Shown here piece by piece: positions 44,027 through 57,867 of a stretch of 64,000 nucleotides of DNA; positions within the stretch are counted from its first letter, which is position 1; the number at the start of each line of letters is the position of its first letter. A program made the translations under genes and the position numbers. The notes under the pieces were generated by a model. That model ran no database searches and was not told the origin of the DNA. It saw nothing but the letters and a program-made list of their open reading frames with translations. This stretch comes from Calocera cornea HHB12733 (taxonomy: Eukaryota; Basidiomycota; Dacrymycetes; Dacrymycetales; Dacrymycetaceae), in NCBI GenBank assembly GCA_001632435.1, contig KV424056.1, positions 1 through 64,000 of the forward strand, written 5' to 3'.

Positions 44027-44459
44027 TGTAAGACTTGGCCACTCCATCTTACTCTGTTGCTGAAGACTGACCCATCACCACCTGTCACTTTGCACTCCTT
44101 CTATCTTGCTCCCCTCAATTCCTGGGTATGCTATAGAAGGGGATTTACCATCTATGCCTCTCACTCTTTCATTCCACACTGGCCATATGTTTTTTTATAA
44201 TTTTGCTGTAGCCAGCAAACAGTGTTGTAGAGTGCAGGCACCAGACTCCAGCCGGTCCCTGACTCTTGCGCAGCCTGACTCTGCTGGTCCCTTGACTCTG
44301 CTGCACCGGGCTCATTGGTCCCTGATCCTTTCCCTCATTGTACCACCACTCCTGTACTGCATCTAGATGTCTTGAAATACAGAACAGTCTTAACAGTACT
44401 TCAGGAGCGACATCTACTGGATTGGATCATCAGTGAGGACTGTTGCAATGGTCCTTTCA
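44027..44459 (+). repeat. 5' LTR of the Ty3/Gypsy element
   Basis: It starts TGTAAGACTTGGCC and ends GGTCCTTTCA. The TATA-like site at 44132-44139 reads TATAGAAG where the 3' LTR has TATAAAAG, so the promoter copy that would drive the element is mutated. It follows directly on the interrupted gag of an older element. Confidence 0.9.
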
Positions 44460-44648
44460 CTTTTTTACTGTTATCTCTGCTCTGCAACTTGTCTCTGCAT
44501 GGCAACAACACTCTGAACCAATGTCAACAACATCACTACCACTCTGGACCGGCTCTCTCTCTTCACAGAGACATCCACACCACTTGCCACCTCCACGCCC
44601 CATGCTCAGTCACCCACCAGTGACAGTAGCACTGACCCTCTTGACCTC

Positions 44649-46394
44649 TTGCGCTCCAACACCACGACAATCAACTACACCCGTGTTATTTCACCACCCT
44701 CTCCAACACTATCAAGCAGCAGTTCAGAGATGGGATCTGACAGCATGCCTCTGCTTGAGAGCAGGGAGCTCAATGAGGTGAAAGAGTGGGTTGGGCTTAT
44801 GGAGTTGTGGCTTGAGGCAAGAGAGGTTGAGGCGGGCAAACAGATGCTCAAGGCGCAGGCTGGGCTCAGGGAGCCTGAGCTCATTGCCTGGTACCGCCTG
44901 GAGAAGGCCACCTACCAGGCCATGTCCTTTGCAGACTGGTCAAAGGAGCTCCTTGCCTATGTGACACCTACCGACTATCTCAACAACCTGTTGGATGACC
45001 TCCGCACTTGCAAGCAGTCCAGCAACCAGGACATTGACACCTACATTCGTGAGCTGCGCTCCGACAACAACAGACTCGATGCAGACAACCAAGTGTCTGG
45101 TGACCAGCTCTGCACCATCATCAGAGCTGGTGTCCTGGAAGACCTCTGTGCACGCCTGCACTTGGATGACAAGCTACAGGCTACCAAGTCTCTCAAGGAG
45201 CTTGCCTTGGGTCTGTCCAAACTCAACAAGGTCCTGAATCTGGACAACAACCACATCAAGGCTGCAACCTCTCACCACTATAAGAGAGAGCAGAAGCACA
45301 CCCAGACCAGCTCTGCCTCCATCCCAATGTGTCCTGGTGCTACCACCCAGACCACCATGTCCTCATCTACCAACACTACCTTTGCAGCCAAACTTACCAA
45401 CTTGGAACGCAAGTACCTCACTACCTTTGATGGCTGTAACAAGTGTCGCAAGATCAAGACAGGCGGACCGCATGCCAGCTGCAACTTTGCCACAGCTGAG
45501 GAAGCCAAGGAGGTTGCACACAAGGCTGCTGAATGGGATGCCCGTGGTCAGCCCCAGTCATCCAAGAAGACCAGTGATGTCAAGGTCAAGGTTGAGGCAC
45601 GTGCCCCCTCCTCCCAGAATGCCAAAGCCACCAAGGCCACATCTAAGAAACCCAAGAAGCTAATCTTGCCTCCCAGCTCCTCCAATGAGGCTGATACTGA
45701 CATCAGCTCTGAAGAGTATGCCTCAGCTGAGGATGATGTGTATGTCAGCACCAATGTGGCTACTACCACAGTGCCCTTCCGTGTTTCCCACCGCTCTGAA
45801 GACGCGCTCATTGACTCCGGTTGTTCTGCTCTCCTCATCTCAGATCTTCTGGCAACTGAACTCAACCTGCCACATTGTCAACTCCCCCAGTCCCAGGTGG
45901 TGGAGCAGGCATTGAGAGATGAGAAGGGGAGGCAACACAAGTTGAGAGAATATGTTGAGCTGGCGCTGTATCACCCCAAATCACACTTCAAGACTTGCAA
46001 ACTACCATTCAAAGTTGCTCCCTTAGATGGACAATATCTCATTCTTGGCACCCCATTCCTTAAAGAATATGACATTGTGCTTGAGTTCTCTCCACCCGCT
46101 GTCATCCTCAAGAGCTTGGGCTACAGCTACAACATGCTCTCTGGCAGGACACAGACTCAGTCCACTCTCAACTCTGTTGCAGCACTGCTTGCAGCAATCT
46201 GTGTGGCATTGCATTGCAGCAAAGACTTGGAGCCTACTGAAGACCTGCAGCAAGCAAACCAGAGACTCATGACAGAGTACTCCAACCACTTCCCACCGGA
46301 CATCCCTGACTTGGGACCAGTGCCACCAGCACTCCCAAGAGAAGACTTGGATACTGCCCACATCCAGCTGCAAGACCCAAGGAAGAAGATATGA
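44649..46394 (+). pseudogene. Retrotransposon gag-protease segment
   Basis: An open frame of 581 codons. Gag helices include VKEWVGLMELWLEAREV, AWYRLEKATYQAMSFADWSK and YLNNLLDDLRTCKQSSNQD. A cysteine motif CNKCRKIKTGGPHASC has spacing C-X2-C-X8-H-X2-C, unlike the usual C-X2-C-X4-H-X4-C knuckle. The aspartic protease signature is ALIDSGCSALLISD, with ILGTPFLKEYD as the second conserved segment. The frame stops at a TGA (46392-46394) in the conserved KKI-(Arg)-PKVYSCP region leading into reverse transcriptase; an ancestral CGA changed to TGA is the simplest reading. Translation probably began at 44649 or at the Met at 44730. Confidence 0.85.
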
Positions 46395-47778
46395 CCCAAA
46401 GTATACTCATGCCCTTGCCATTACCTTGCCGCATTCCAGACACTCATCCAACAACACCTGGATGCCGGGCGCATAAGGATGTCCAAGTCAGACAGTGCAT
46501 CACCTGCATTTGTCATTCCCAAGAAGGATCCTACCGTCCTACCCCGCCTTGTCATTGACTACCATGCACTCAATGCCAACACTGTCAAGAACAAGTTCCC
46601 ATTACCCAAGATTGATGACATCCTTGACTTGGCAGGCAATGCGCGCTATTGGGGCAAGATAGACATGACCAACTCCTTCTTTCAGACACAGGTTCACCCA
46701 GATGACATTGCTCACACTGCATTCACAACCCCCATGGGCATGTATGAATGGCTGGTGATGCCAATGGGGTTCTGCACTGCTCCCAGCATTCACCAGCATC
46801 ACATGATCAAGGCCTTGAACAATCTCATTGGGCGGTTCTGCCATGTCTACATGGACAACACACTCCCTTGAAGAGCATCATGTTCATTGTGCTCAGGTGC
46901 TGCAAGCACTCCACAATGCAAACCTGTACTGCTCTCCCAAGAAGACAGAGCTGGTCACAACCCGGTTGGAGTTCTGTGGGCACATCATCTCCCGGGCAGG
47001 CATCTCTGCCAACCCAGGCAAGACAACAAAGATCCAACAATGGCCCACGCTGACATGGGTCAAGGATGTGCGGGCATTCCTTGGGTTAACCCAATACCTG
47101 CGCAAATTCATACCACACTTGGCAGAACAGACCACCATCCTCACACCCCTGACAACCAAGAAGGTGGAGAAGAACTTTGTCTGGACAGACTGCCATGCAA
47201 AGGCATTCCAGGGAATCAAAGACACCATGACCTCTCTGCCCGTACTGTGTCCTCTTGACTTTGAATCTGGCTACCCTGTGCATGTTACCACCGATTCAAG
47301 CAAGATTGGCATTGGGGCAGTCCTCAGCCAAGGGCCAACCTGGGAGACGTCATGGCCCATTGCCTATGAGTCACACCAGATGACTGGCGCAGAACAGCAC
47401 TACCCGGTGCATAAACAAGAACTGCTTGCCATTGTCTATGCACTCAAGAAATGGTACTACCATCTCTTGGGCACACCGTTCCACATCTACACCAACCACC
47501 AGTCCCTGCATCACCTCCCATCCCAGAAGGACATGTCTGCCTGTCAGTCATGCTGGATGGAGTTCCTGGCAGAATATGACTTCAGTCTGAAGTACATTTC
47601 CAGCAAGATCAACACTGTTGCTGATGCTCTATCACACTATCCGTACAATGCAACACCAGAGGTGCATGTCAACTATGTGGACACCAGACTGTCTACAAGC
47701 CAAGCCATGCTGTCATCCACTTTCACCAAAGCGGTGTGCCAGGGTTACAAGATGGATGATTTTTTCTCCAAACTGTGA
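46395..47778 (+). pseudogene. Retrotransposon reverse transcriptase and RNase H segment, broken
   Basis: In the gag frame, after the stop, come ASPAFVIPKKDPTVLPRLVI, LPKIDDILDLAGNARYWGKI and EWLVMPMGFCTAP. The catalytic YxDD box is damaged: FCHVYMDN is followed by a frameshift, so the second catalytic Asp and the next few residues are missing. Reading resumes in the +1 frame with LEEHHVHCAQVLQAL, then FLGLTQYLRKFIPHLAEQT and RNase H text (HVTTDSSKIGIGAVLSQGPT, ELLAIVYALKKWYYHLLG, ADALSHYPYN). A second TGA ends this part at 47776-47778. The enzyme cannot be functional. Confidence 0.88.
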
Positions 47779-49146
47779 CACAACCTGTCCAGGATTCCCA
47801 ATGCTGTCAAGCGAGACCATCTGCTCTATATTGAGGACAGGCTCTGCATACCAGATGTGCCCGAGCTGTGCAAGAAGGTCATCCATGATGCACATGATGC
47901 CATTGGACACTTTGGCAAAGCCAAGGTCCTTGAGGTGGTGCACAAGTCATTCTACTGGCCACACATGCAACATGCTGTGCACAAGTACTGCAAGTCCTGT
48001 GATGCATGTCAGCGGTTCAAGAGTCCAACTACAAAGCCTGCTGGTCCACTGCATACACTAGCAATTCCCTGGCAACCCTTCACACACATTGCAATGGACT
48101 TCATTGGCCCCTTTGTCACATCAACTGGACATGATACCATTCTCACTATCACCTGCCACTTGACCTCCCAAGTGCGCATACTTGCCATGCACAGTACACA
48201 CACAGCAGAACAAGTTGCACAACTGTTCTTTGACAACTGGGTCTGTCAAGGCATGGGTGTTCCGCAAGAGATTGTCAGTGACCGGGACAGACTCTTTGTC
48301 TCCAGGTTCTGGCAAGAGCTGCACAAGCTCCTGGGCACAGACATTAAGATGTCTACTGCATACCATCCACAGACAGAGGGGGCAAGTGAATGCACCAACA
48401 AGACAGTTAACCAGCTGCTGCGCTACCATGTAGACCGTCACCAGAAGGGCTGGCACAAGGCATTACCTTGCATTGAGTTTGCCATCAATGACACCACCAA
48501 TGCATCTACCAGCAAGACACCCTTTGAGCTCACATTGGGCTGCTGCGCACATGTACTCCCACCAATCCAGAGTGCCACACTGGATGAGCTTGATGTCCCT
48601 GCTGCTGCTGACTTTGTGAAGCGCATGCAGGGAGATATCCAAGAAGCCTGTGACAACTTGCTGGTAGCCAAGACTCAACAAGTGCACCATGCCAATCAAC
48701 ATTGTGCTCCGGAGCATGGCTACTCTGTTGGAGATCAAGTCATGTTGAACACCAAGAACCAACGTGCTCAATACAAGGTGCAAGGCAAGAAGCGGTCTGC
48801 CAAGCTCTTACCACGCTATGATGGGCCCTGGACTGTCATCAAGGCTTACCCAGCAACATCAACTTACAAGCTCAGCATGCCAGACTCCAATGTGCATCCT
48901 GTCTTCCATGGTGGCCTCTTGTGCCCATACATTGCCAATGATTCTACCACATTCCCCAACAGAGACCCACCATGTCCTGGATCTGTCCTTGTAAATGAGC
49001 AAGAAGAATACCATGTTGAGAAGATTGTGGATGAGAAGGTTCTGCATCGCAAGCAATACTTCCTCATTTGCTGGGCTGGCTACTCCATGGCAGACAACAC
49101 ATGGGAGCCAGAGGAGAACCATCTGCAATACAGTACATCTGGATAG
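47779..49146 (+). pseudogene. Retrotransposon integrase segment with C-terminal chromodomain
   Basis: The frame is open from the TGA to the stop at 49144-49146. The HHCC zinc domain is present (HDAHDAIGHFG ... CKSCDACQ). The DDE core has Asp in MDFIGP, Asp in VSDRDRLF and Glu in HPQTEGASE. The GPY/F region reads LLPRYDGPWTVIKAYPATST, then VFHGGLL. The chromodomain is YHVEKIVDEKVLHRKQYFLI followed by CWAGYSMADNTWEPEENH, with the aromatic positions kept. Chromodomain integrases target integration to heterochromatin. This segment alone looks intact, but it depends on upstream broken parts for expression. Confidence 0.88.
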
Positions 49147-49234
49147 CTGGCACCAAGAACATCCACCTCTCCCACTCACACGTCAGCATGCTCAATGAGC
49201 CAACACTCCGGAGCATGCTCTCAGTGGGGGACAG

Positions 49235-49667
49235 TGTAAGACTCGGCCACTCCATCTTACTCTGTTGCTGAAGACTGACCCATCACCACCTGTCACTTTG
49301 CACTCCTTCTATCTTGCTCCCCTCAATTCCTGGGTATGCTATAAAAGGGGATTTACCATCTATGCCTCTCACTCTTTCATTCCACACTGGCCATATTTTT
49401 TTTTCTAATTTTGCTGTAGCCAGCAGACAGTGTTGTAGAGTGCAGGCACCAGACTCCAGCCGGTCCCTGACTCTTGCGCAGCCTGGGTCTGCTGGTCCCT
49501 TGACTCTGCTGCACCGGGCTCATTGGTCCCTGATCCTCTCCCTTGTTGTACCACCACTCCTGTACTGCATCTAGACGTCTTGAAATACAGAACAGTCTTA
49601 ACAGTACTTCAGGAGTGACATCTACTGGATTGGATCATCAGTGAGGACTGTTGCAGTGGTCCTTTCA
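49235..49667 (+). repeat. 3' LTR of the Ty3/Gypsy element
   Basis: It starts TGTAAGACTCGGCC and ends CAGTGGTCCTTTCA. A TATA box (TATAAAAG, 49340-49347) is intact here. About 13 differences from the 5' LTR were counted by eye over 433 bp. It ends directly at the right arm of the inverted repeat. Confidence 0.9.
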
Positions 49668-50516
49668 GACCCCTGCTGAGGTCCTCACTGATTGATCCTG
49701 TTTCTGGTAGGACTCCAAAGTACTGTTAAGACAGTTCTGTATTGCCAGAGGTCTGAAGTACAGTACTAGAGATGAAGGTACAACAAAGGAAACAGATAGG
49801 GACAACATGAGAAAGGATTGGGCAAGAGGTAGGCGTGTGAGTCACGTGACCAAGGGGGTATACAACACCACTAAAGTCAAGGAAGGGTGCACAGCATATG
49901 AAGGCATGGGTAGAAAGTAGAAGGAAGAATTGGTAGTAGACAAGGGAAGGCTGCTTGTGGAAGCGATATGGCCCACATTTGCACTTGCGCAGATTGTACT
50001 AAAGCAACCTTTGACTGCTGCTCCTCCACCAATTGAGATGCACACTGGGCTCTACTTGCTCAGAGTATTATCGCTTGAGAGTTTTGAGTGTACATGTGGG
50101 TGGAGTCACTGGGGAAGAAGATCTTGTGGCAGAGATATGAACAAAAGTTGCACTGAGTCAAAGCAACTTTTGACTGCCCCTCCACCACTTGAGCTTTCCT
50201 GGGGGTCCAGCTTGTTTCCACACAGGATAAGGGCACCATTGATGAGGTGTATTGGGGGTGCTACCAGGGGTTTCTTCCTCAGGGAGATATGACCAAAAGG
50301 TGCACTTGATACAATCGAGTTGAAGCAACTTTTGACTGCTCCACCACCTTTAAGCTCCCCACATGGGTCCAGCTCAATCTCACGCATCAACTACATCCCA
50401 TTGATGGTCCATAACAGGGGCCTTTCCAGGGTTTTGCATCTGTGAGAGATATGACCAAGAGTTGCACATGATTCACTTCACCGAAAGCTACTTTTGGCTG
50501 TTGCTCCACAGGTGAG

Positions 50517-50772
50517 TGAAAGGACCACTGAAACAGTCCTCACTGATGACCCAATCCAGATAGTGTCGCTCCCAAATACTGTTAAGACTGTTCTGTATTT
50601 CAAGATGTCAAGATGCAGTACAGGAGTGGTGGTACAACAAGGGAAAGGATAAGGAAGCAAATGCAAGAGGGATGTGGCAAAGATCCCTAGCAGGGGAGTC
50701 ACAGCCACTAAGGCAAAGGGAAGGGACCGGAGAAGGATATAGAAGATACAATGTGAGTAAGGGAACCTTACA
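50517..50772 (-). mobile_element. Solo LTR, mirror copy in the right arm
   Basis: This is the reverse complement of 41797-42052, including the flanking CTCAC target duplications (GTGAG on this strand). The solo LTR therefore existed before the inverted duplication. Confidence 0.85.
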
Positions 50773-52113
50773 GTGAGCTCTACTACGGGTCTGGCATGTT
50801 CCAACACAAGATAAGGGCTGCCATTGATGAGGTGTAATAGTGGCACTACAACAGGATGCACCCTGGAAGAGATACAACCAAATGTTGCAGTTGAGCAGAT
50901 TGAGCCAATCAACTCTTGGCTGCTTCTCCACCAGAATCACTCCTCTAAATGTCCGGCTCACTCCCACACATCAGATGCACCCTATGCATGAGGTGTCTGA
51001 GGGGCATTTCTAGGGGATGCACCCTGGAGGAGATACAGCCAAAAGTTGCACTTGATCAAGTAGAGTGAAACCAACTATTGACTGCTCCTTCACCATTTGA
51101 GCTGCCCTAATGGTCTGGCTCATTCCCATGCATCAAATACACCCTATCAATGGTCCATAGCAGGGGCCTTACCAAGGCTCCATTTGTGGCAGATATATGA
51201 CCAAAAGTTATGCTTAATCAAATTGAATCCAAGCAACTTTTGACTGCTGCTCCACCATGAGTGTTCCCTGGTAGGTCCTGCTTTGTCCCATACATTATTC
51301 ATTTGCCATTGACCGTATGTGACAGGGGGATTATGAGGGAAGCCTACATGGGAGAGATATGACTAAAAACTGCAACCAAACAATTTGAACAGGAACAATT
51401 TTTGGCTCCTGCTTGTCAAGGGAAGCAACTCCAAGGCTCCTGTGCATTCTGGATATACATAAGGGTCCCATTGATGGTCAACAAGCAGGGGATGTCTAGG
51501 GAAGCAGCCACAGAAGAGATATGGCCAAGAGTTGCAAGAGAACAGATGGGACAAGAACAACTTCCAGTTCCTGCTCCTTCAGGGAGGCATCCCCAAGGGT
51601 CCTCCTTTGTCTCACACATGAATATTATTCCATTGACAAGTCCACAAGCAAGGGACATCCAGGGGAGCAGGCATGGCAGAGATATGACCAAAAGTTGTGA
51701 TAGAATAGATTGTGCCCAAACAATTTTTGCATCTGCTCCTCCAGGAAAGCCTGCTTGTTCACAGAGCTATTGGGATGTTTTTGACCCTGTACAGTTGGGA
51801 GGTCTGTAGAGGAGGGGGCATGGAAGAGCCATAAGCAGAAGTTGCAATGGGAACAGTTTCAGTGCAGCAGTCTTCAGGTTCTCCTCCTCAAGGCAGCCTA
51901 CCCCATAGATTGTACTCACTCACAGCCAGCATCAGGATCTTAGTCAATGTCTATGCTAGGCAAGGCTGCAGGGAGGCCGCACAGAGGAAGGAGGATGGAA
52001 ACATGCGCAGAGACAGGATATGTAGCGACACCTTTGCTCTCCCTAATGGATGCAATCCCACCTGTATGTTGCTGTCAGTCACAGCACTCATCAGTGTTCC
52101 ATCTGTTCTTGAA

Positions 52114-52756
52114 AGGATGGGTCAGTAAAGAAGCGAGAGGATAAGGTGGTGAAATGGCGCGAGTGGGTTAGCCTCCCCTCCCGAGTCCCTCTCTGCGTGC
52201 CACCGAGTGTAGGGACGGTGTGTGCGCATGCGCGAGCGCGGGAAGAGCAGAGCATGTGGTTCACGTGGCCCACAATGGGAGAACTTCCGAGTTGTGTGAC
52301 AATTGCTCTACAAGGAGGCGGAGAACGGGGCAACTTAGCCAATTGGAAACAGATTATGGCATGGAAATAAATTCCCTAGTGGGGGCAAATAACCAGCAGA
52401 AGCAGATCCGGGCATGGAAGTAAATTGCTCAGCGGAATCAGATGGTAAATCGGAAGCAGATTATGACACGGAAGCAAACACAAAAGCGGAAGCAAACGTA
52501 TATACGGAATCAAACAGGTACGCGGAAACAGAAGCGGAACCAAATGTAATCAACGGATGCAAATGTAGGACGGGGAAGTAAAGCTACGGGCGGAAGCAAA
52601 CCTCCGGGCGGGAGCAGAAATATCCTCTTATCGAAGCAACCAGTCCTTTGAGATGGAGACCGGAGAAAATCAACGTATATTTGGGACCTACTAACACTCT
52701 GGTCAACAGCAGGGTACGACCTCTCAACCCAGACACCCTCCGAAGCAAGGGGTGTG
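52114..52756 (-). repeat. Composite array element in the right arm
   Basis: This is the mirror of 39813-40455: 18-bp units read as AGCGGAAGCAAAC-type words on the plus strand between 52319 and 52614, with the GAGCAATTGTCAC module at 52296-52308 in reverse. It lies about 200 bp downstream of the VAM7 stop codon. Confidence 0.7.
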
Positions 52757-52954
52757 TGACTCGTTAATGTCTATTGTAGTAGGGTTGCATGGATGAGGCA
52801 AGAAGCTTTTGATGCACATATGGAGGATATGTAGCAACAATCTTTGCTCTTCGTGCTGGACACAACCCTTCCCGCGGATCCCTCTCAGTCACAGCACTCG
52901 TCAGTGCTCCGCTTACCTGCAGCATCCTCCTGCACACGCTGACCAGAACGTTCT

Positions 52955-54022
52955 TCACTTCCCTTCCAGCCGGCCCAGCTGCTTCCTGGCTTTCCCCAGC
53001 TTCGCCCCAGTCCGATCGACATCCGACGCCAGGTCGTCCAGCATTCGATTCTGATCCTCTATTTCACTGCCGATCGCGACACCAAGCTGCATCTGTCGCT
53101 GCAGTATTGTGCTGAGCTGAGTAAGCTGAGTGTCTTGCTGAGTAATCTGCAGCTGCTGGTACTGGAGTACCCCGCGATCGTCCAGGGGCCGTGTTTGCTC
53201 TGTCTCCTGAGGGGTCCGTGGGCGAGATCCAAACACTCTGGTTATTGGAGCGTTCGTTGCCCCGAGCAGTGCAACTCTGTCGGCAGTCGGTGCAGGGTCC
53301 ATGTTGGCCATGAACGTAGTTTGACGCGCGCTGCTTGCGCGCGCTGCAACCACCATCTCACCCAGCTTCGCGCACTCGTCCTGCAGTCTTGAGACTGAGT
53401 CGCCTCGTCGAGTTAACTCGCCCCCGCTCATACCCGCTTTCGCGAGAGTTTCGATCCCTTGGGCCAACGCTCCTACTCTCGAGACCAACGTGGCCAGCTT
53501 CTTCTTCCCCTCTACATTCGACGAATGGGATGCCGAGATGTCCCCAGCCGAGGAGAGTGAGTCGCGTTTGTACAGATCTGCTCGTATGTCCCGGACCAAG
53601 GCCTGGAGCGCGCCTTGCTCCTCAAGCCAGGAGGCAGACGTGAACGCGTCCTGCGGCCGCGAGGCGGCTTGCGATGGCAGGGGGACCTGCAGAAAGTCCA
53701 AGAACGCGCGGTGGTTCCGCCATTGTGGATCCTTCGCCGCTAAAATGGCTCGCAGATAGGCCTCCAGGCCCACGCGCCGCTCTTCGATAAGCTTCTGGTC
53801 GTTGATTTGTCGACGAAATGATAGCGAAATGGAGTGTTTAGGGGGGAGAGGCAACGGAGGATTACCGAGTTCGCCGTGCAGATCGACGAAGTCGGAATAC
53901 CGATGCCAGACTTCCCAGGCTCGTACAGCAGCCTGTACTTGGATTTCGTATTCGGTATGAGGGGAAGGGTCAGAGCAGGTTGCTGCAGTGCGGATATAGA
54001 TTCCTTGGATGGTGGTGGCCAT
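52955..54022 (-). CDS. VAM7: VAM7-like PX domain Qc-SNARE
   Basis: A single exon from ATG 54022 to the stop at 52955 gives 355 residues. Residues about 1-118 form a PX domain: TEYEIQVQAAVRAWEVWHRY-SDF, PPLPLPPKHS (the proline-rich loop), SLSFRRQINDQKLIEERRVG and FLDFLQVP. A helical linker follows. Residues about 285-350 form a SNARE coil: QLQITQQDTQLTQLSTILQR, then AIGSEIEDQNRMLDDLASDV with the ionic-layer Gln. There is no membrane anchor, as in yeast Vam7, which binds PI3P through PX and drives vacuole fusion with Vam3, Vti1 and Nyv1. The last 203 or so codons and the 3' flank are duplicated in inverse orientation at 39003. It is head-to-tail with MCM3 on the same strand. Confidence 0.92.
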   Translation of the reverse strand: MATTIQGIYIRTAATCSDPSPHTEYEIQVQAAVRAWEVWHRYSDFVDLHGELGNPPLPLPPKHSISLSFRRQINDQKLIEERRVGLEAYLRAILAAKDPQWRNHRAFLDFLQVPLPSQAASRPQDAFTSASWLEEQGALQALVRDIRADLYKRDSLSSAGDISASHSSNVEGKKKLATLVSRVGALAQGIETLAKAGMSGGELTRRGDSVSRLQDECAKLGEMVVAARASSARQTTFMANMDPAPTADRVALLGATNAPITRVFGSRPRTPQETEQTRPLDDRGVLQYQQLQITQQDTQLTQLSTILQRQMQLGVAIGSEIEDQNRMLDDLASDVDRTGAKLGKARKQLGRLEGK

Positions 54023-54154
54023 GGAGGTAGAGTGCAGGAAGGAGATGTGCGGTCATGACAACATGGTCGTATTCGCCCACGCTCGCTGCCCCTGTGAGAA
54101 CATATGAGTCCCTGGAGAGTGGAACTACCAGCAAGGAGCTACGGCAGCAAAAGG

Positions 54155-54337
54155 CTCCGCTTACTCCCGTTTGCTCCCGTTTGCTCCCGCCACTTGCATC
54201 CTCACGTGCAACACACCAACGGAGAATCACAGCTACTTACTGTAGGTTACAGTAGTGCATGTATGGCCCCAAAAGAGCGACTGTCACAAAACCAGAGTTG
54301 AGTCCCGGTTACAGTCGCCGCCACGTGCACAACATGC
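54155..54337 (+). repeat. Remnant array and conserved right module upstream of VAM7
   Basis: Three cores occur in a row (ACTCCCGTTTGCTCCCGTTTGCTCCCGCC region, 54160-54190). About 85 bp on come GAGCGACTGTCAC (54275-54287) and CCACGTGCACAACATGC (54321-54337), the same pair of motifs as at 32318 and 40261. It lies between the start of VAM7 and the end of MCM3. Confidence 0.6.
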
Positions 54338-54466
54338 GCTACTCTGGTTTACTGCAATCGTAAGCAATATCAAAGAGGCACATCGACGAGTACATGTTTG
54401 GTGAGACACAAGGGATGGACAAGGTAAGAAAATAGAGAAGACACAGATCTACGCTGCATGTACTTT

Positions 54467-57228
<2,762 letters not shown>

Positions 57229-57389
57229 CGCGGGCAAGGTGAAAGTCGCAAGGGTAAGGGAACAGAACGCGTCCGTAAGGACTCCACGACGCGACGCGAC
57301 ACGACTCACATTAACTCACGGATGCTAACGCGTGCCTTCAGCGCGTGTCCGTGTTTCTGACGCCCTGAGTACGCGGCAGAGCTTAGGTA

Positions 57390-57867
57390 ATTCATTGTCT
57401 TTGCTTCCGCGCCCCACCGAGAAATTGGCCGTATCTTTTCTTTTCTTTGAAGGTTGTAGGGCTTCTTGCTCCAGCTTTGGGTAGATTCTACTTCCGTTTT
57501 GGTGTCTCTGCTTCCTTTGGAGCAAGACGTAGTGAGGCGGGATGGGAGCGAAGAGACTTGCAACCAAGCGGAATCAAATATTCCATGGGGAAGCAAAAGG
57601 CTTTACCGGAAGCAAATTAACCCGAAGCGGAAGCAGAAATCACTTCCGTAGAAGCAACACCTGTTCAATGAAGCGGAAGCAAGACATTCAAGCACGGAAT
57701 TAAAGACACATCTCAGCAGGAGCAAATACTGAAATCTAATTACTTCCGTGTGGTATGCGTTTCGTTATGCTTCCCCAGAGCAGGGCCGTGAGTTTCCCTG
57801 ACAAGGGCATGGGAGTATACGGAGATACACTGGTAACCTATGCAGCAGATTGCGAAGCGATTGTCAC
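57390..57867. repeat. 18-bp array locus with mixed orientation and end module
   Basis: One forward unit (CTTTGCTTCCGCG near 57402) is followed by reversed units: AAGCGGAATCAAAT, ACCGGAAGCAAATT, AAGCGGAAGCAGAA, AAGCGGAAGCAAGA (57560-57700), and forward ones again (ATTACTTCCGTG near 57740). GAAGCGATTGTCACGAAACTC (57854 onwards) is the conserved end module. It lies between the MCM3 start and the SUR7-like stop. Confidence 0.6.

Larger units (their letters stand above)
44027..49667 (+). mobile_element. Ty3/Gypsy LTR retrotransposon (chromovirus), 5.64 kb, defective
   Basis: It is bounded by two 433-bp LTRs (44027-44459 and 49235-49667), each beginning TG and ending CA. Order: gag, protease, reverse transcriptase, RNase H, integrase with a C-terminal chromodomain, i.e. 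the chromovirus branch of Ty3/Gypsy. Three lesions inactivate it: a TGA at 46392-46394, a small deletion and frameshift in the reverse transcriptase catalytic loop near 46860, and a TGA at 47776-47778. The two LTRs differ at about 13 positions, mostly transitions. No 5-bp target duplication is found (left flank CCAGC, right flank GACCC), because the right side abuts the inverted-repeat arm. Confidence 0.92.
49668..53566. repeat. Right arm of the 3.9-kb inverted repeat
   Basis: It is the reverse complement of 39003-42901. It contains, from right to left, codons for about 203 of the 355 VAM7 residues, the VAM7 3' flank, the array element (52114-52756), the 160-bp tandem array (about 49930-51870), the solo LTR (50517-50772) and the older LTR cut short at 49668. 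Because the intact gene continues past its outer end, this arm is probably the original and the left arm the copy. Confidence 0.9.
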
